From NCBI GenBank assembly GCA_029216955.1, contig JANAVB010023996.1, forward strand, positions 14,944,180 through 15,008,179: a stretch of 64,000 bases of DNA. Reading direction: 5' to 3'. Made by a program: the position numbers and the translations under genes. The notes below the pieces were generated by a model, which saw nothing but the letters and a program-made list of their open reading frames with translations, did no database searches and was not told where the DNA came from. The stretch's first letter is position 1, and each line of letters begins with the position of its first letter. This DNA comes from Iris pallida. Its lineage: Eukaryota; Streptophyta; Magnoliopsida; Asparagales; Iridaceae. Of this stretch, positions 1 through 12,998 are shown piece by piece.

Positions 1-2859
1 CTGAAGCACACAACCCAAACCCCGTCCTGAAGCATCACTGTAGATCGTATAACCACCAGATCCAGATGCAGCGTCAAGATAGGAGCTGTAGTCAACCTCG
101 CCTTCAGCTCCTCGAAGGCGGCCTGGCACTCATCGGACCAAACAAACTCCTCGTCCTTCCTGGTTAGGCGGTCATCGGCTGGGCAATCCTGGAAAAGTCT
201 GCACGAACCTCCGGTAGTAACCTGCCAGACCCAGAAAACTCTGAACCTCTGCTACTGAGCTCGGCGTAGACCAGGACTCCACTGCAGAAATCTTCTTCGG
301 ATCCACTGAAATTCCCTCGCCAGAGACAACATGGCCTAGGAACTCCACGCGATCCAAAAGAACTCGTACTTGGACAGCTTCCCATACAGCTGCTCCCTCC
401 TAAGAGGGTCCAACACAATCCTCAGGTGCTCCTCGTGCTCCTCTGGTGTCTTCGAATAGATGAGAATGTCATCAATGAAGACCACCATGAACTTGTCAAG
501 GTACTGGTAAATACCTTGTTTATCAAGTTCATGAATACCACCGGGGCATTGGTCAACCCAAACGGCATGACGGTATACTCATACTGGCCATAGCGGGTCC
601 GAAAGGCAGTCTTCAGAATGTCATCCCGCTTTACCTTCAGCTGATGGTACCCGGTACGTAAGTCATCTTCGAGAACACCCTCGTGCCGCTCAACTGGTCG
701 AACAAGTCATCAATCCTCGGCAAAGGATACTTGTTCTTGATGGTAAGGTTGTTGAGCGCCCTGTAATCAATGCATAGACGTACCGTACCATCCTTCTTGG
801 GGATAAAAGAACTGGCGCGCCCCAAGTTGAAGAACTAGATCGAATAAGCCCTTGTCCTCCGGCTCGTCGACCTGCTTCTTCAGCTCCGCTAACTCGCTAT
901 TGTTGATTCTATAGACGTGCTGGGAGATAGGCTTAGCGCCCGGCACTAGGTCTATAGAAAACTCAACATCACGATCTGGCGGCATCCCGGGCAGCTCCTC
1001 GGGAAAGACATCCAAGAACTCAGCAATAAGAGGATGTGGCAACACCGGCCCCGCCAACAAAGCTCCGCAGAATCCATCACCCTGTTCCACTGCACCCCTG
1101 GTGAACTCATACTCCGGCTCTCCCACAGCCTAAACAGAATCCTGCCCCCTCTGCAGTCGATGCTAATGTGGTGCATGCTCAACCAGTCCATACCGAGTAC
1201 CACATCGTAACTCGGAAGTGGCATTACGAGCAAAAATGCACTCAGCTCCCGGCCTCTCAAAGAAACTCTCCGCCCCTTGCAAACATTATCAACTAGGATG
1301 ATGCCATTCCCAGTCATAATCTTGCAAGTCCTACCAAGATACTCAGCAATAATATTGTGCCTAATAGCAAAAAACAGACACAAAGCTGTGCATAGCACCA
1401 GAATCAAATAAGGCCAAAGCTAGAAAAGATCGAGCAGAATAGAACCTGCGACAACATCTACGACATGCTCCATCTCCTCGGCTGCAAGAGCAAAGGCTCT
1501 ACCCTGACCACCCCTCTGCTGGCGGTGCTAAACAAACTGCTGCTCTGAGTCGAAAGTGGACCCCGCTGCTGAACTACCGGCACACTAGCTGGTGCCCTCT
1601 GAACGGGTGCCCTCTGAGCTGCTCCATCTGCACGAGAGTTCTTGGGACACTCCCGCATCTGATGCCCAGCGGCACCGTAAAAGAGACACAGCCCCAGCCT
1701 CCTCCTATAGAACTCGAAGAGGTGATCGGGCTTCTTACAGAAGTGGCACGGTGGATCATCCTGTCCCGGACGCTGCTGACCCCTCTGGACAGACGCTCTA
1801 GCCTGCCCCTGCTGCTGGTGATGCTGGAACGACTGATGCTGAAGCTGAGGGCGCTTAGCAGCCCCTGCGCTGCTAGTAGCCCCCAGAAATGATCACGCTC
1901 CCTCTTGGGCTTCAGGCCCCACTCCCGCTCTACCTTGCGGGCCTTCGCGTAGATCTGGGTATAAGTCTCATAGAAGGAGGGAATGAGGTGCTTGATATCC
2001 CAAGGGAGTCCCTCCCTGAACTGGCTCGCCCTGATCTCCGGGTCTCAAACCATATACTCTGCGTATCGGCTCAGACGGCCGAACTCCGCTGCGTACTCCT
2101 CCATCGATAGACTGCCCTGCTGCAGATCCTGGAACTGTCGCACCAGGTCAATCTTGTCCGTGGGGGAAAAGAACTTCTCCCTGAAGAGGAGCATGAACTC
2201 TGCCCAAGTATGGCCCTCTCCAGCTAGGGCTGGCTCGTTTCTGAACCACGTGCGCACAATGTCTAGCAACTGCAAACCTACCGCCTCGACCTTCAGGTCG
2301 TCTGCCAGGCGGCAGGCCCTCATCTGCCGCTCGAGATCCTCGAGCCAATCGTCTGCATAGACCACACCCTCGATCCCGCTAAAGTCACGGGACCCGAGCT
2401 TCTTGAAGTCCTGGATATCCCCGTACCTCGGTCGCGTCCCCGGATGAGGAGCCCTCTGCTCCACGGCTGCAAGGGCCAACTGATGGGCATCCTCCATGCC
2501 CTGACGTATCGCATTTGTCTGCCTCTGCTGAGCCTCGGCCTGGGCTCTCTGAGTCTCCAGTATCTGCTGGAGGAAGGTAAGCATCTGCCCCATATCTGTA
2601 GGCAGAGGAGGTGGAGGTGGAAGTACGGCTGCAACTGGCGGAGGAATCCGCTGCGCAGGAGGAGGAAGAGCGCCCCCGACAGCTCCCGGCACTACGGGAA
2701 GAGCACCCGTAACCCCAGGGACTGTCATCGAGGTAGCTGGAGGAGTACCCCCAAGAGCACCAACAGAAGTCCCATCTGCGGGGAAGTGACCGGAGCCTGC
2801 CCGCCAGAGGTGGCAGACATCTCCGTCTCCCCGTGCTCCTCGCCAGGAGAATGAGTCAT
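1..2859 (-). pseudogene. Ty3/gypsy chromovirus gag-pol fragment (block A copy), broken
   Basis: Minus-strand gag, protease and the first part of reverse transcriptase of the element fully represented at 42169-46954. The gag start is taken as the ATG at 2859 (protein begins MTHSPGEEH). Gag shows a proline-rich N-terminal region and the conserved capsid-like core around 2100-2450. The zinc-knuckle region near 1640-1760 is degenerate. Protease and RT follow towards position 1. Compared with block B this copy has extra single-base losses, so the RT and protease frames are split into short pieces. The left end runs off the window inside RNase H. Non-functional as read, although part of the damage may be consensus error. 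Confidence 0.85.
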
Positions 2860-3095
2860 CACTATCCTGGAGACAAATTGAAAAGAAGATATCAATATGG
2901 CACATGAAGGCAATATCAAAGGAGGACAGCTAGAATGCAGTAAATCAATATCAAAGACGGTAAGCAAGATAAGCAAGAAAAGATCCTACTGTGATTGAGC
3001 ACTCTTAACCTACTACCTCCTATGTGTAACACAGGCTCGTAGTCAACACTCTAAGACGAGTGCCGCCACGACATCGCACTAATCGCGACTTCAGG

Positions 3096-3112
3096 ACCTG
3101 CGTGGGCCACCA
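3096..3112 (-). promoter_or_regulatory. Putative primer-binding site (block A)
   Basis: On the minus strand the motif TGGTGGCCCACGCAGGT lies 8 bases inside the 5' LTR boundary at 3121. The same motif sits at the matching place in the plus-strand chromovirus, and a variant does so in the non-autonomous element. The TGG start suits a tRNA 3' CCA, but I cannot name the tRNA, and it is not the common initiator-Met type. Confidence 0.45.
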
Positions 3113-4387
3113 CTAAAACGTGTCACGACCCGCACCCGCTAAAAGGCACGTGACGCGACAACGCCCAGCCCTCACCAAAAAATCGGCGTGGAACGCTGTA
3201 GATTTTTCTACTCTAAACAGTTTATATATATAACAAAAACCTGTCGAGAATATGGTCAACTCCGAATGGAGGACAGCAATGAATAATATATATGAGTACT
3301 CAATCACGACTCTAAGATAATAAAGTAAAGACTGAAAGATAAAGACAATAAGACGATAATAAAATAATAATCTGTCAAGTCCAACACAAGAATATATACA
3401 AGTCTAAGTCTCTAATACAGTCCATAATAATAACAGTCTCAAAAGTAGCTGGAGACAATGTCCAGTACAAAAGACCTACTCTAACTAAGTAATAGGTAGG
3501 GTCTCGTCAGGCGGAGCTAAGCCCTGCTGGACCAAAGTCTCCAAGTCTATGCCCACTACGTCATCCAGACCGTAGTAGGTACTGTAGTCTCCCTCATCTG
3601 CATCTTTAATATTTTCAACATATCCTGTCAGGATGGAACGAGTACAATCTACTAACAGCAGTTCACAAGATATGATAAAGCTACAAGACTGTAAATAGAT
3701 AGTATATACAAGAAAATCATAGAATGTACATGTGAATATCATGGCAAAGTAAGCTGTAAATCTAGAGCTAGAACAGGCAAGTAAACTGATCATGGCATGT
3801 ACGAGAATCAAGAACCATATCTCTAGGTGTGTGAGAACTAGCTGCATATGTGGCCGGCTTGGGAACTTACACAAAATCGTAACAGGCCTGGCTAATCATA
3901 GTGGGGTGTATGATCAACACTCATAATCATAGGTGCACAATGGGTGCACAATAGGCTTTGACCACATATCTACACTAATACTCCCCGCCCGATTGGTAGG
4001 ATGGATCCAAGCAAGACACGTTATGACAGGGATTCTACGAGAAGGGAGCAAGTCTCCTCGAGAATCGGTGTCCATGTACTGCACAAGTACTATAAGGGAG
4101 CTTGCACAAGATATACCAAGATAACGAGGAATAACATCTCATGTCGGGATCCATGAATACCAATCCGTGTGACCAATGTGTCGAAAACAAGCATATCTAC
4201 ACTAATTACATGAATTATAACAATCATCGTAAATTGGAAAAGTTTCAAAGAATGTACTCGCCTAAAATATGATATGGTACGTCAACCGGAGCAAATGCAG
4301 CGTCTCGAGGACTATAGAGAACAAGACGTATCAATACTATGTTTAGGAAGTAAAATCAAATCAATTTGAATCCTATTAAGTCATCTA

Positions 4388-4687
4388 GGTCAAGACGCGT
4401 CAAACTAAACTGTACGAGGTCAACCTAAGTCATATTAGGTCTAGCTAGGTCATACTAGGTCAACGCAAGTCAAACGGAATTAATCTAGGTCAATTTGAGT
4501 CAACAGTTGACTTTCGGTCAACCGGTCAACTCTGGTCAACCGTGGTCAACTCGGGTCAACCCTAGGTCACTGGTGACTAATAGTTGACTTTTAGTCAACT
4601 GTCCAAGTTAAATGGAATTTGGAACTAAATTGGGTAAAGTGTTGACCCATAGTTGACTTTTAGTCTAAAAAGTCAACCGTGGTCAAC
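4388..4687 (-). promoter_or_regulatory. W-box-like TTGAC cluster in LTR (block A)
   Basis: About 19 TTGAC/GTCAA cores in roughly 300 bases, nearly all of the W-box form TTGAC[C/T] on one strand or the other. W-boxes are known targets of WRKY transcription factors. Whether this LTR answers to them is inference. Confidence 0.5.
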
Positions 4688-5400
4688 CGGGTCCAAGACT
4701 AGGTTTAGATGGCTAATTCTACTCATTACCAACCTCTAACCCATATCCAAGTCCATCTTGGACTTGGAAACTCAAATCTTGGCCATGGGCCAATTCCCTA
4801 TTTTACCCTTAAAAAGGTAAAATTCTACCTTCGGCGATTATCTAGTTAGCCTACTATGCTTGATATTTGACCCGATCTCCCCAGGGTAGTATGATACTAG
4901 CCTATACATATATTACCTACCATAATACCTAGGTAACGTGGACGTTTAGTCCATGATACGACCGTTGCCAAAATCTTGACTATTTCAAGATACGCACTGA
5001 TACGGCGCGATACCGGCGCCCTACGACCCGATTTCCACTCGAGATCCTACCCGCAAAATCTAATTCACGTAACCAAGGCCTACGTCAAGTTTCGTCGCGA
5101 TCCGATACTCGGAACTCGATTTCGCTCTCTAACTCGATTTTCTCCTTTTCCTATTCTACTTCCCTTCTTCCTAATCTTCCTATTTCTCTAATTCTTCTTC
5201 TAACTTCTTCTTATTCTTCTAACTCTAATTCTTCATCTTAGCCTCTTCCTCACTATTCCCCTTCTAGTTTCTAACTTCTCTAATTTTCTTCTTCACCAAC
5301 TTCTTTCTCATTCTTTCTTCTCATTCTAATTCTCTTCTCTTCTTATTCCTCCTATTCTACTAATCCTTCTTCTCAACTTCTACTTATCTAACTAACTATA

Positions 5401-5655
5401 TTATCTATCTATCTATCTATATACATATATATATATATATATATTATATATATAATATAATATATACATGTATATATTAGGGAGGGTTTTATTGGGGTTA
5501 AATGGCAAGAAAGGGGAGGGGGATGGCTGCTAAGGCAGCTGCTACAGCTGCTGTGCTGCTGCTACTACTGCTGCAGTTCATTCTTCTTCTTCTTCTTTCA
5601 CTTCTCCTTCCCCTTCTACTCACCTCTCCATAATATATATATATATATAAATATA

Positions 5656-5698
<43 letters not shown>

Positions 5699-6079
5699 CT
5701 ATATATAAAAAAAAAATCTAGATATCTATATATCTATATCTATAATATATATAATATATATATATTATATATAATAATATATATATATATCTACCCAAAC
5801 ACACACTCATCTATATATATATATATACATACCACACACACATCTCCATATACATATATATACACACAAACGTATATTTATATACATAGGCACATACACA
5901 TATCCTTATATATAAGTATATATATAAACACACACACACACAAGCACAACCACACACTCACTCTCTCCACCACACACAAACACCACCACTACCATTCTCT
6001 CATTCCACACACAAATACACATCAACATATATATACATATATATACATATATATATATATTATATATATATATATATAG

Positions 6080-6119
<40 letters not shown>

Positions 6120-6121
6120 AT
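5401..6121. repeat. AT, CTAT and CA microsatellites in LTR (block A)
   Basis: Runs of (CTAT)n, (AT)n and (CA)n separated by short unique stretches. Tract lengths differ among the three LTR copies in the window and account for most of their length differences. Open frames here encode only I/Y repeats and are not genes. Confidence 0.9.
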
Positions 6122-6789
6122 TCAATATATATTAAACTCCTAATTAAACCTCAACCTAAATTTCTATGAAATCCTACAAAATTTATGGGCAAATGGTGGA
6201 GAATCTCATCCTCTCTACAATTATTGTGAAGCAATAAATGGAATAGAGAAATTTATTAGGGATTTAAATGCATACCTAGGTTCTTGGAGAGGAGAGAGAG
6301 AGAGCTTGGAAAGAAAAGATTTTTGAAAGAGAGAGAGAGAGAGAGAGAGCTTGAGACTTAATGAAGAAGTAAAGGGGGGGGGGGGGGCTCTCTCTTGTGG
6401 CCGGCCATGGCATTAGTGGGTTTGGGTTGGGGATCCACTAAGCCCCCAACCCATTAGGCTTAGTTTGGTTCTATTTGAATTCGGTTTGGTTCGGTTCGTT
6501 TCGGTTTAACTCTAACTAATTAAATTAGCCTCTATAATGACTAATTAAGCCATGGAAGTTGGGTTTATGATTTCTAGCCTAATTATGATGGCATGTGGGC
6601 AAAGCCCAGCTAGTATGGGTCCCACTAGGGTCCAGGCTACCCGGGTCTCCAAATTGAGTCCGAATTGGGTAAAATTCAAACCGACTCAAATAAATTCCTA
6701 AAAATCATCTAAAATCAAATAAAATTCCTAAAAAATTATAAAACTTGAAAATGACGAAAATACCCCTAATTCGAAAACTGGGGGTGACA

Positions 6790-8921
6790 ACTAAGTCATC
6801 CGTGTGCGCGACGAGTATAAGTTATCCCATGTTTGAGATATAGTTGTTCAATGTGAAAAATAACTAATGCGCGAGCGTAGCTCAGATTGAAGAAACGCAT
6901 AGGAGGAGTGTATGCGAGGATTATTGAATGTTGAATCAAATGATAAGTCGATGAGTGTGTACTCAGTAAGTTTTGAGGACAAAACTTTTTTTTGAGTGGT
7001 ATATATGTAATGTCCCGTCCCGCTCAACTTGGATGAATTGAAACACAACGACGGTTGGACTTAGCTGTCCAATGGCTTGCTCGAAGTCCCACATGGTCAG
7101 GGCAATACCTCACTCAGGTGGGTGGCTTCGGTGAACTTGTCTCAGCTTGATCTTCACACTAATAAATGGAAGTTTTTGCTGTACTGGATAGGCTTGATAA
7201 TAAAGGAGATGAATCCATATATCTAAGAAAATAATTCCGCTTGAGTCAAATGTGTATAGGACATGGAAATGGTTAACTTGCTGCCTAGATATTACTCTAT
7301 GATGGTCTTCAAGGCTCGTGATATAGAGTATGACTTGGACGGTACACATAACACAATCGGTTTAAGGCAGGAACCACGGTTGGTTTAAGGAAAAGTTTGC
7401 CATGGTTTATGGCACGTATGGAACATGTTTTGTTCAAGTTAAGTAGGAAGGCTATACAGTAGTCATTTCCTGGATTTCAAGAAATAGAAAGTTCATACGA
7501 CTGTTTATCGCTGAGGTGGTCCCCCTCGTTTGGAAGTCTCAAACGAATTATGGAAAGTATAGTTTATGAGCATGATATGCAAAGGGGTTTGAGTCTTACC
7601 ATAAATTAGGCCATGCATTTACGTGAGTCTAGATATTCTCGTAGGTGCGTGATCATGGACAACTTATGCACATGGAAAATATTTCTTTGGACGACAACCT
7701 GGGGCCACATGACCGATCCAGCCATGGATGAAACATGGTGTAGCTGATACTGGATAGGCAACTAGGAATTCAATGGACATTTATTGGGGCTAGCTATCTG
7801 CATTGATCGACCGACCATCTTTCTAGCTATGCCCACGATGGCTTGTCATGCAGTGACCTTTCATATAGATATGTGGTGTACTGAACAGCAATCTGCATGT
7901 ATGGTGTCGGTTGAGTCACAAGAATTATAAGTACGACACAAATGAGTCAATAAAATGTGTGCACGATTTGCACCACAAGTTTTATGAAGTCTAAGATTTG
8001 GCTATATTTAAAGACACGTGCTTCGACATAAGGTATGACATCGGTTGGTGAGTCGTTGACACAAAAGTTTTATAAGTTTGGATTGAGTCGTTTCGAGTTT
8101 AAGTCATAAAGGGTCGTAAGTCAAAGTTTGGTTAAGTCATATTGAGTTATGAGGCACGGCCTCGATGTTAAAGCACGAACAGAGTTTATGGCATGACTAT
8201 GTTGTTGCATCTCAAAGTATGGGCCAAAAAGTAAGAACGAGCTGATACATTGATGTTGTTGGCACGGTAGTGGTCTAGAGTCACAAATATGGCTAGTAGT
8301 CCATGCTATCAAATTGATCCTAAGGAAGAATATAAAGACAATCAAAGGAATAGTTACATATACTAAATGAACGTGTTGGTTTTAAAGGGTTGGCGAGGGG
8401 CTCACTCACAAGTACGGTTGTGTACTGATACCCCACCAGTTTTTATGTATAAGTTCAGGTACTTGCATCGTTTGGGGCGGAGCTCACTTGGATGCACTGA
8501 GGCATAGAGTTCCTTAGCATTTTGCGGCATGCTGCTACATTGAAGACTTCACCTATATGGGACATAATGTATGGACATTGCCTTCTGAAGCATCCGCAAA
8601 ATTGTAAGCCTTGGTGTATGAGCGATTGTAATTGAGAGAAGAGAGAGAGAGCTGAGTAATTGTATTTAGAGAGATTGTGAGCTTCAGCAATTGTAATCTT
8701 GGCTTCATGCCCTTGTAATCTTATTTTTAATATCAATAAAGAGTATCATTTTGTACATGTATTTGTGTTATTTAACTCTGTTTGGGACTTCTGTGTGACG
8801 ACCTTATCGCAAGCTGCTGTAATCGGCCGTTATGGAACCCGCCTTGCACGAGCGCAACCTAGGCTCGTGCGGTATCACGCCTTAGCGAGGGCGATCGATT
8901 CTGCGGAACTGAGGCGTGACA
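6790..8921 (+). mobile_element. Older LTR element: 3' internal tail and LTR (block A)
   Basis: 6790-7010 ends with a GAGGACAAAAC segment and a T-rich stretch resembling the 3' internal end of plant gypsy elements. It is followed at 7011 by TGTCCCGTCCCGCTC, a likely LTR start. The LTR would run to GAGGCGTGACA at 8921 (about 1.9 kb). A poly(A)-type AATAAA lies near 8737, after a GA-rich stretch. No coding domain remains. The minus-strand chromovirus interrupts this element just upstream. The 5' LTR is not in the window, and the bases flanking 7011 and 8921 do not match, so a solo LTR is unlikely. Confidence 0.55.
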
Positions 8922-10891
8922 ATGAGCTAGTTTGGAAAAGGATCGATACGGGGTACCTAGACCAATAAGCCTCGATTTTGTCGTACACACTCCACCAAAT
9001 CGAGTTCTATCAAATCTTATACATCGACGAAGTCGATACGCACATTTCAATGCTTCTAGTTTGCGACCATGTTGCCCAGTTTGTCGGGGCGAATGTCGTA
9101 TCGGTGAAATTTATCAAAATTTGTTATTTTTGAAAACTGTTTTTACTAATTTTTGAAACTGTTTTAACAAAAGTATAATAATCTAAAAATAAAACCAAAA
9201 GTACGATTTTAATCTCGTATAGGTCGTCTACAGAACTTTCCAATTAGATTTCAATTTTTTAAAATCCTGCCGGGAATTCGTCTTCCAAACTAGGGTTCTA
9301 AAATAATTTTTGACTTTTGATTTTATGATTTTCTTGATCTTTCAAGAATTTTGTTAACCCCTCTTCCGTTCACGCTAGAACTGGAAGGGGTTCGATCATG
9401 GGAATTCCAGTCTTTTATTATTGCAGTTAATTCTTTCTTTATAGTGAGGATACAATTACAATTGCAATTACTGCTGAGTCCTCTAACTAACTGCTGACTC
9501 ATCCTAACTGTCTTTGCTGACAGGAGATGGCAGCTGGCAATGGCAGCTGGCAATTGGCAGTTGGATGAGCAGGATGAAGGCAGTTGGTAGTTAATTCCTC
9601 CTGGTAGCTGGCCTTCATCTCTGGCACCAGCTTGGTCTTCTCCCTGCTGCAATATTTTATGACATGGAAGCTTATCAAATTTTTACCAGAAATATAGGAC
9701 AAACTAAGAAAAACCATTTGAAGGGGTTTGTAGAAGGTCAACTCGACAATGCATAGAAATTCATAAATCAAAAATTCATCGAGCAATGAAGGAGAAATAT
9801 GTCGTAGAAGATGGTACCCGAGTCAAGTTGTTGCTGTCGTGACTGCAGTGGTCTGCTTTGCTGTTGCTCTTGTTACTACGCATAGTGGCTCAGGGTGGCG
9901 ACCCGCGACTGCTGTGCTCTGGAGTGCATGCGGTTCGTGAGGGACGGGAGAAGTAGGCGTACGCGTCTACGAAAAGTTGATGTGGTGGAGAGAACGAAAG
10001 TGGGGTTAAAACTTAGAATTTATACTCGGGTTTTAAACCAAGTTCTAATCAATTTTCCAATTGATTTAAAGTAGGATTTCTTTTTATTTTGATTGCTTCT
10101 GGAAGAGAGTAGGTTAGGATTTTAATGCAATAGATTAGATCAAATCTTGTGAGGATTTCCAGGAGTTCGCTGAACTCAAAAATTCAAAAAAAAAGTCTAT
10201 GCAAGCTGCTTATGCTCGGGGATGGAAGGGAAAGAACAGTACTTTCGGGCACTGTTCATATTCTTTTTTTTTTACTTTTTTTTTCCTAATTCCTTTCAAA
10301 ACATATCTTAAATTTTTTATAATATCTCTAAAAATACTTGTTTTTATTTTGTAAATAAAAATTAATATAGGTCTAGAAATATGTATATATCCTAATATGT
10401 ACATATATGTCCTGATATATAGATATACTTAGCATATATTTATACTTAGTATTTATAAAAACTATATTTATCTCTTTATAAAAAACCATATATATGATTC
10501 CTTTATCCCATATAGAACTAAAAATAATAAAACAAATATATAAATACACAACCAAATATAAATTATGAAAAATATTTTTAACAATATATCTAGTTACTAT
10601 AATTTTTTATTTAAATATACATTTACTATATACGTATATAAATATGCACTAACTATGTATATACATAAACTATTCTACAAAAATAAAGTAAAATCTAGAG
10701 GATAAATTATTTTAAAAAAATATAAGGTAAATTCTAGAGTCTATAGTGTATATGTATGCAAATTAATTCTTAGAATAAAATAGAAATGAATACTGAGAAA
10801 TAAATAAAAATAAAAATAAAATATTTGGCAAAAATTAGGGAGGGGAATCAAGTTTGGTAACTCGTTCCTAAACCCAACATCACTTTATAAT
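8922..10891. other. Non-coding interval between element remnants (block A)
   Basis: No supported gene. It holds a short GGCAGCTGGCAAT-type repeat near 9527-9600, a moderately GC-rich patch at 9790-9990 and a very AT-rich tract with poly-T runs at 10240-10860. It may be decayed retroelement sequence lying 5' of the copia remnant, but no LTR boundary was found. Confidence 0.5.
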
Positions 10892-12284
10892 AGGTACCAA
10901 GTGGGTATTCCGAAAAAACTAAGTGAGGATGGACAAGTTGTTCGTAACAAAGCATGTCTCGTTTCTCAAGGTTATAATCAAGAAGAAAGAATTGATTATG
11001 ATGAGACCCATGCTCCTATTGCTAGACTTGAGTCCATTCACAAGCTTTGTACTTTTGCTAGTTTTTATTATTTTAAACTTTTTCGAATGGATGTTAAAAG
11101 TACATTTTTGAATGGTTTTATTAAAGATAGATTTTTTTGTAAAACCACCTCCTGGTTCTGAGGATTTTAAATTTCCATATCACGTTTTCAAGTTACATAA
11201 GACACTGTATGGACTCAAACAAGCCACTCGTGCTTAGTATGATCATCTCAGTTCCTTCATACTTGAAAATGGTTTTTTCAAAAGAAAAAATTGACACCAC
11301 ACTTTTATTAAATCACTAGATGACAATATTTTGTTAGTGCAAATTCATGTTGATGATATTACTTTTGGTTCTACTAACGAGCTACTATGCCAATAATTTG
11401 CTAAGTATATGTAGAGTGAATTCGAGATGAGTATGATGGGGGAACTCAATTATTTTTTCAGATTGTAAATCAAGCAAAATTCACATGGAACATTCACTGA
11501 TCAAGCCAAGTACATGAGGGATTTGCTGAAGAAATTTGAATTCAAAAATACAAAACCTATCGACACACCAATGGCTATATCAATAAAACTTTATGTTGAT
11601 GAAAGTGGTAAACTTGTTGACCAACGTAAGTATCAAAGCATGATTGCTAGTATACAATATCTAACTGCTAGTGGTCCCGATATCATGTTTAGTGTTTTTA
11701 TTTGTGCTAGATATCTAGCTAATCCTAAGGAATCACACTTATGCACAGTTAAGCGTATCTTCTGATACCTTAAAAAAAAATCTAAAGTCGGCTTATGGTA
11801 TCCCCAAACCATATCCTTTGACCTTATAGGTTATTCAAATGCTGATTTTATTAGATGTAAATTAGATCGTAAAAGTACCAGCGATACGTGTTATTTTTTA
11901 GGAAAAGCCTTAGTCTTCTGGTTTAGCAAAAAGCAAAATTTTGTCGCATTATCAATGACTGAAGCTGAGGACATTGCTATGCAAATTTTGTGAATGAAGC
12001 AAACCTTAAAATACTATAATTTGTACTTTAAGAATATTCCTATTTTTTGTGATAACATAAGTACTCTGAATCACACTAAGAACCTCGTATGTCACTCACG
12101 TACTAAGCATATAGAAATGCGGCATCATTTTTTATGTGTTCACTAATTAAACAGAGACATCCGTTTAGAATTTATTGATACTGAACATCAGCTATCAGAT
12201 ATCTTCACAAAACCATTATCCGAGGATCCCTTCAACTATATTCGTCGTGAGTTGGGTATTCTAGATTCAGTTTCTGGCACATGA
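10892..12284 (+). pseudogene. Ty1/copia reverse transcriptase-RNase H remnant (block A)
   Basis: Degenerate copia polyprotein. Readable pieces in order: the RT start around NKACLVSQGYNQEE, then LYGLKQ, the RT catalytic region HVDDI (near 11350), KYMRDLLKKFEF (11507-11550), the RNase H stretch with SNAD and STSDT (11835-11890), KHIEMRHHF (12107) and the typical copia tail DIFTKPL ending at the TGA at 12284. Frames are broken by many stops and shifts. Gag, protease and integrase are not seen, so it is a 5'-truncated relic without recognised LTRs. Block B carries the same damage, so the decay is real. Confidence 0.9.
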
Positions 12285-12998
12285 TGATTTATGCTTTAAA
12301 ATTTTTTTTGGTGTAATCTGAAATATTTAAAATTGAGATTATTTTGGGTACAAGCCGAAAGTGTCATTATGTCAATGAGGTGTAAATAACCTTAAGCGAC
12401 ATAATACTTAAGATCTTTGGACCACCACTAGCTGGAATCCGGCCCCTACAACTAACCAAAGATTATTAATATTTTATAGATTGATGGGTTAATCATTGTA
12501 TTTTTCTAACATAAATCATATTATGAAATTCTAGAACCAAGGATACAGAATTCGGACTGAATTCAGACCGAGTTTGGGCCAAACTCGGTCCCTATGGTTC
12601 CATAACAGAAATGAGTTGGCCCATTTTTTAAGTTATGGCTTCTCTTTAAAAATATAAACTCCCCTTTCCGAACAGAATCGAACAACCACCTCCTTGTTTA
12701 TCTTTCTCCTCTCTAAAACCCTAAAAATACCAAATTATAACCCTAATTTTCTCCAAATCCAAGAGTCTTCATCTCCCAAACCTTAGGATTCAGTAGTATT
12801 TTGGGATCTCTTCCATTGTTCCTACTCTAATTGAGGTATAAATCTTATCCTTTCTCTAATTTTAATTTCTTCTTGCCACCAAAATTTGGAAAGAAAATGA
12901 GAAAGGTAGATGAGGCTTCCTCATATCCTCCTCATTAAGAGAAACTTCACCATTCACTGTTAAGTCCTCCTTTACCTGAAGAAGGAACTTTTGATGGT
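12285..12998. other. Non-coding interval after copia relic (block A)
   Basis: AT-rich with scattered CT-rich stretches. Nothing coding was seen apart from short chance frames. Contains the small inverted repeat listed separately. Confidence 0.5.
12566..12590. repeat. Short inverted repeat (block A)
   Basis: Twelve-base arms GACCGAGTTTGG and CCAAACTCGGTC around one central base. Would form a tight hairpin or cruciform. Same at 56776-56800. Function unknown. Confidence 0.8.

Larger units (their letters stand above)
3121..6789 (-). mobile_element. 5' LTR of the minus-strand chromovirus (block A copy)
   Basis: Starts TGTCAC and ends GTGACA on the plus strand, forming the terminal inverted repeat of an LTR. 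It matches 47216-50969 closely and 38388-42075 more loosely. In element orientation it begins at 6789. It contains a GTCAA/TTGAC-rich tract, a polypyrimidine stretch (5140-5400), AT and GA microsatellites and a G run near 6375. The open frames inside it are simple-repeat artefacts. Confidence 0.88.

Noticed and set aside
5906..6121. Frames of I/Y repeats in AT tracts (also at 37286-37918, 40883-41302 and 49635-50295)
   Set aside because: Simple-sequence artefacts of (AT)n and (CA)n runs.
7011..8921. Solo LTR
   Set aside because: Flanking bases TGTAA and ATGAG do not match, and typical 3' internal sequence precedes it, so it is more likely the 3' LTR of an interrupted element.
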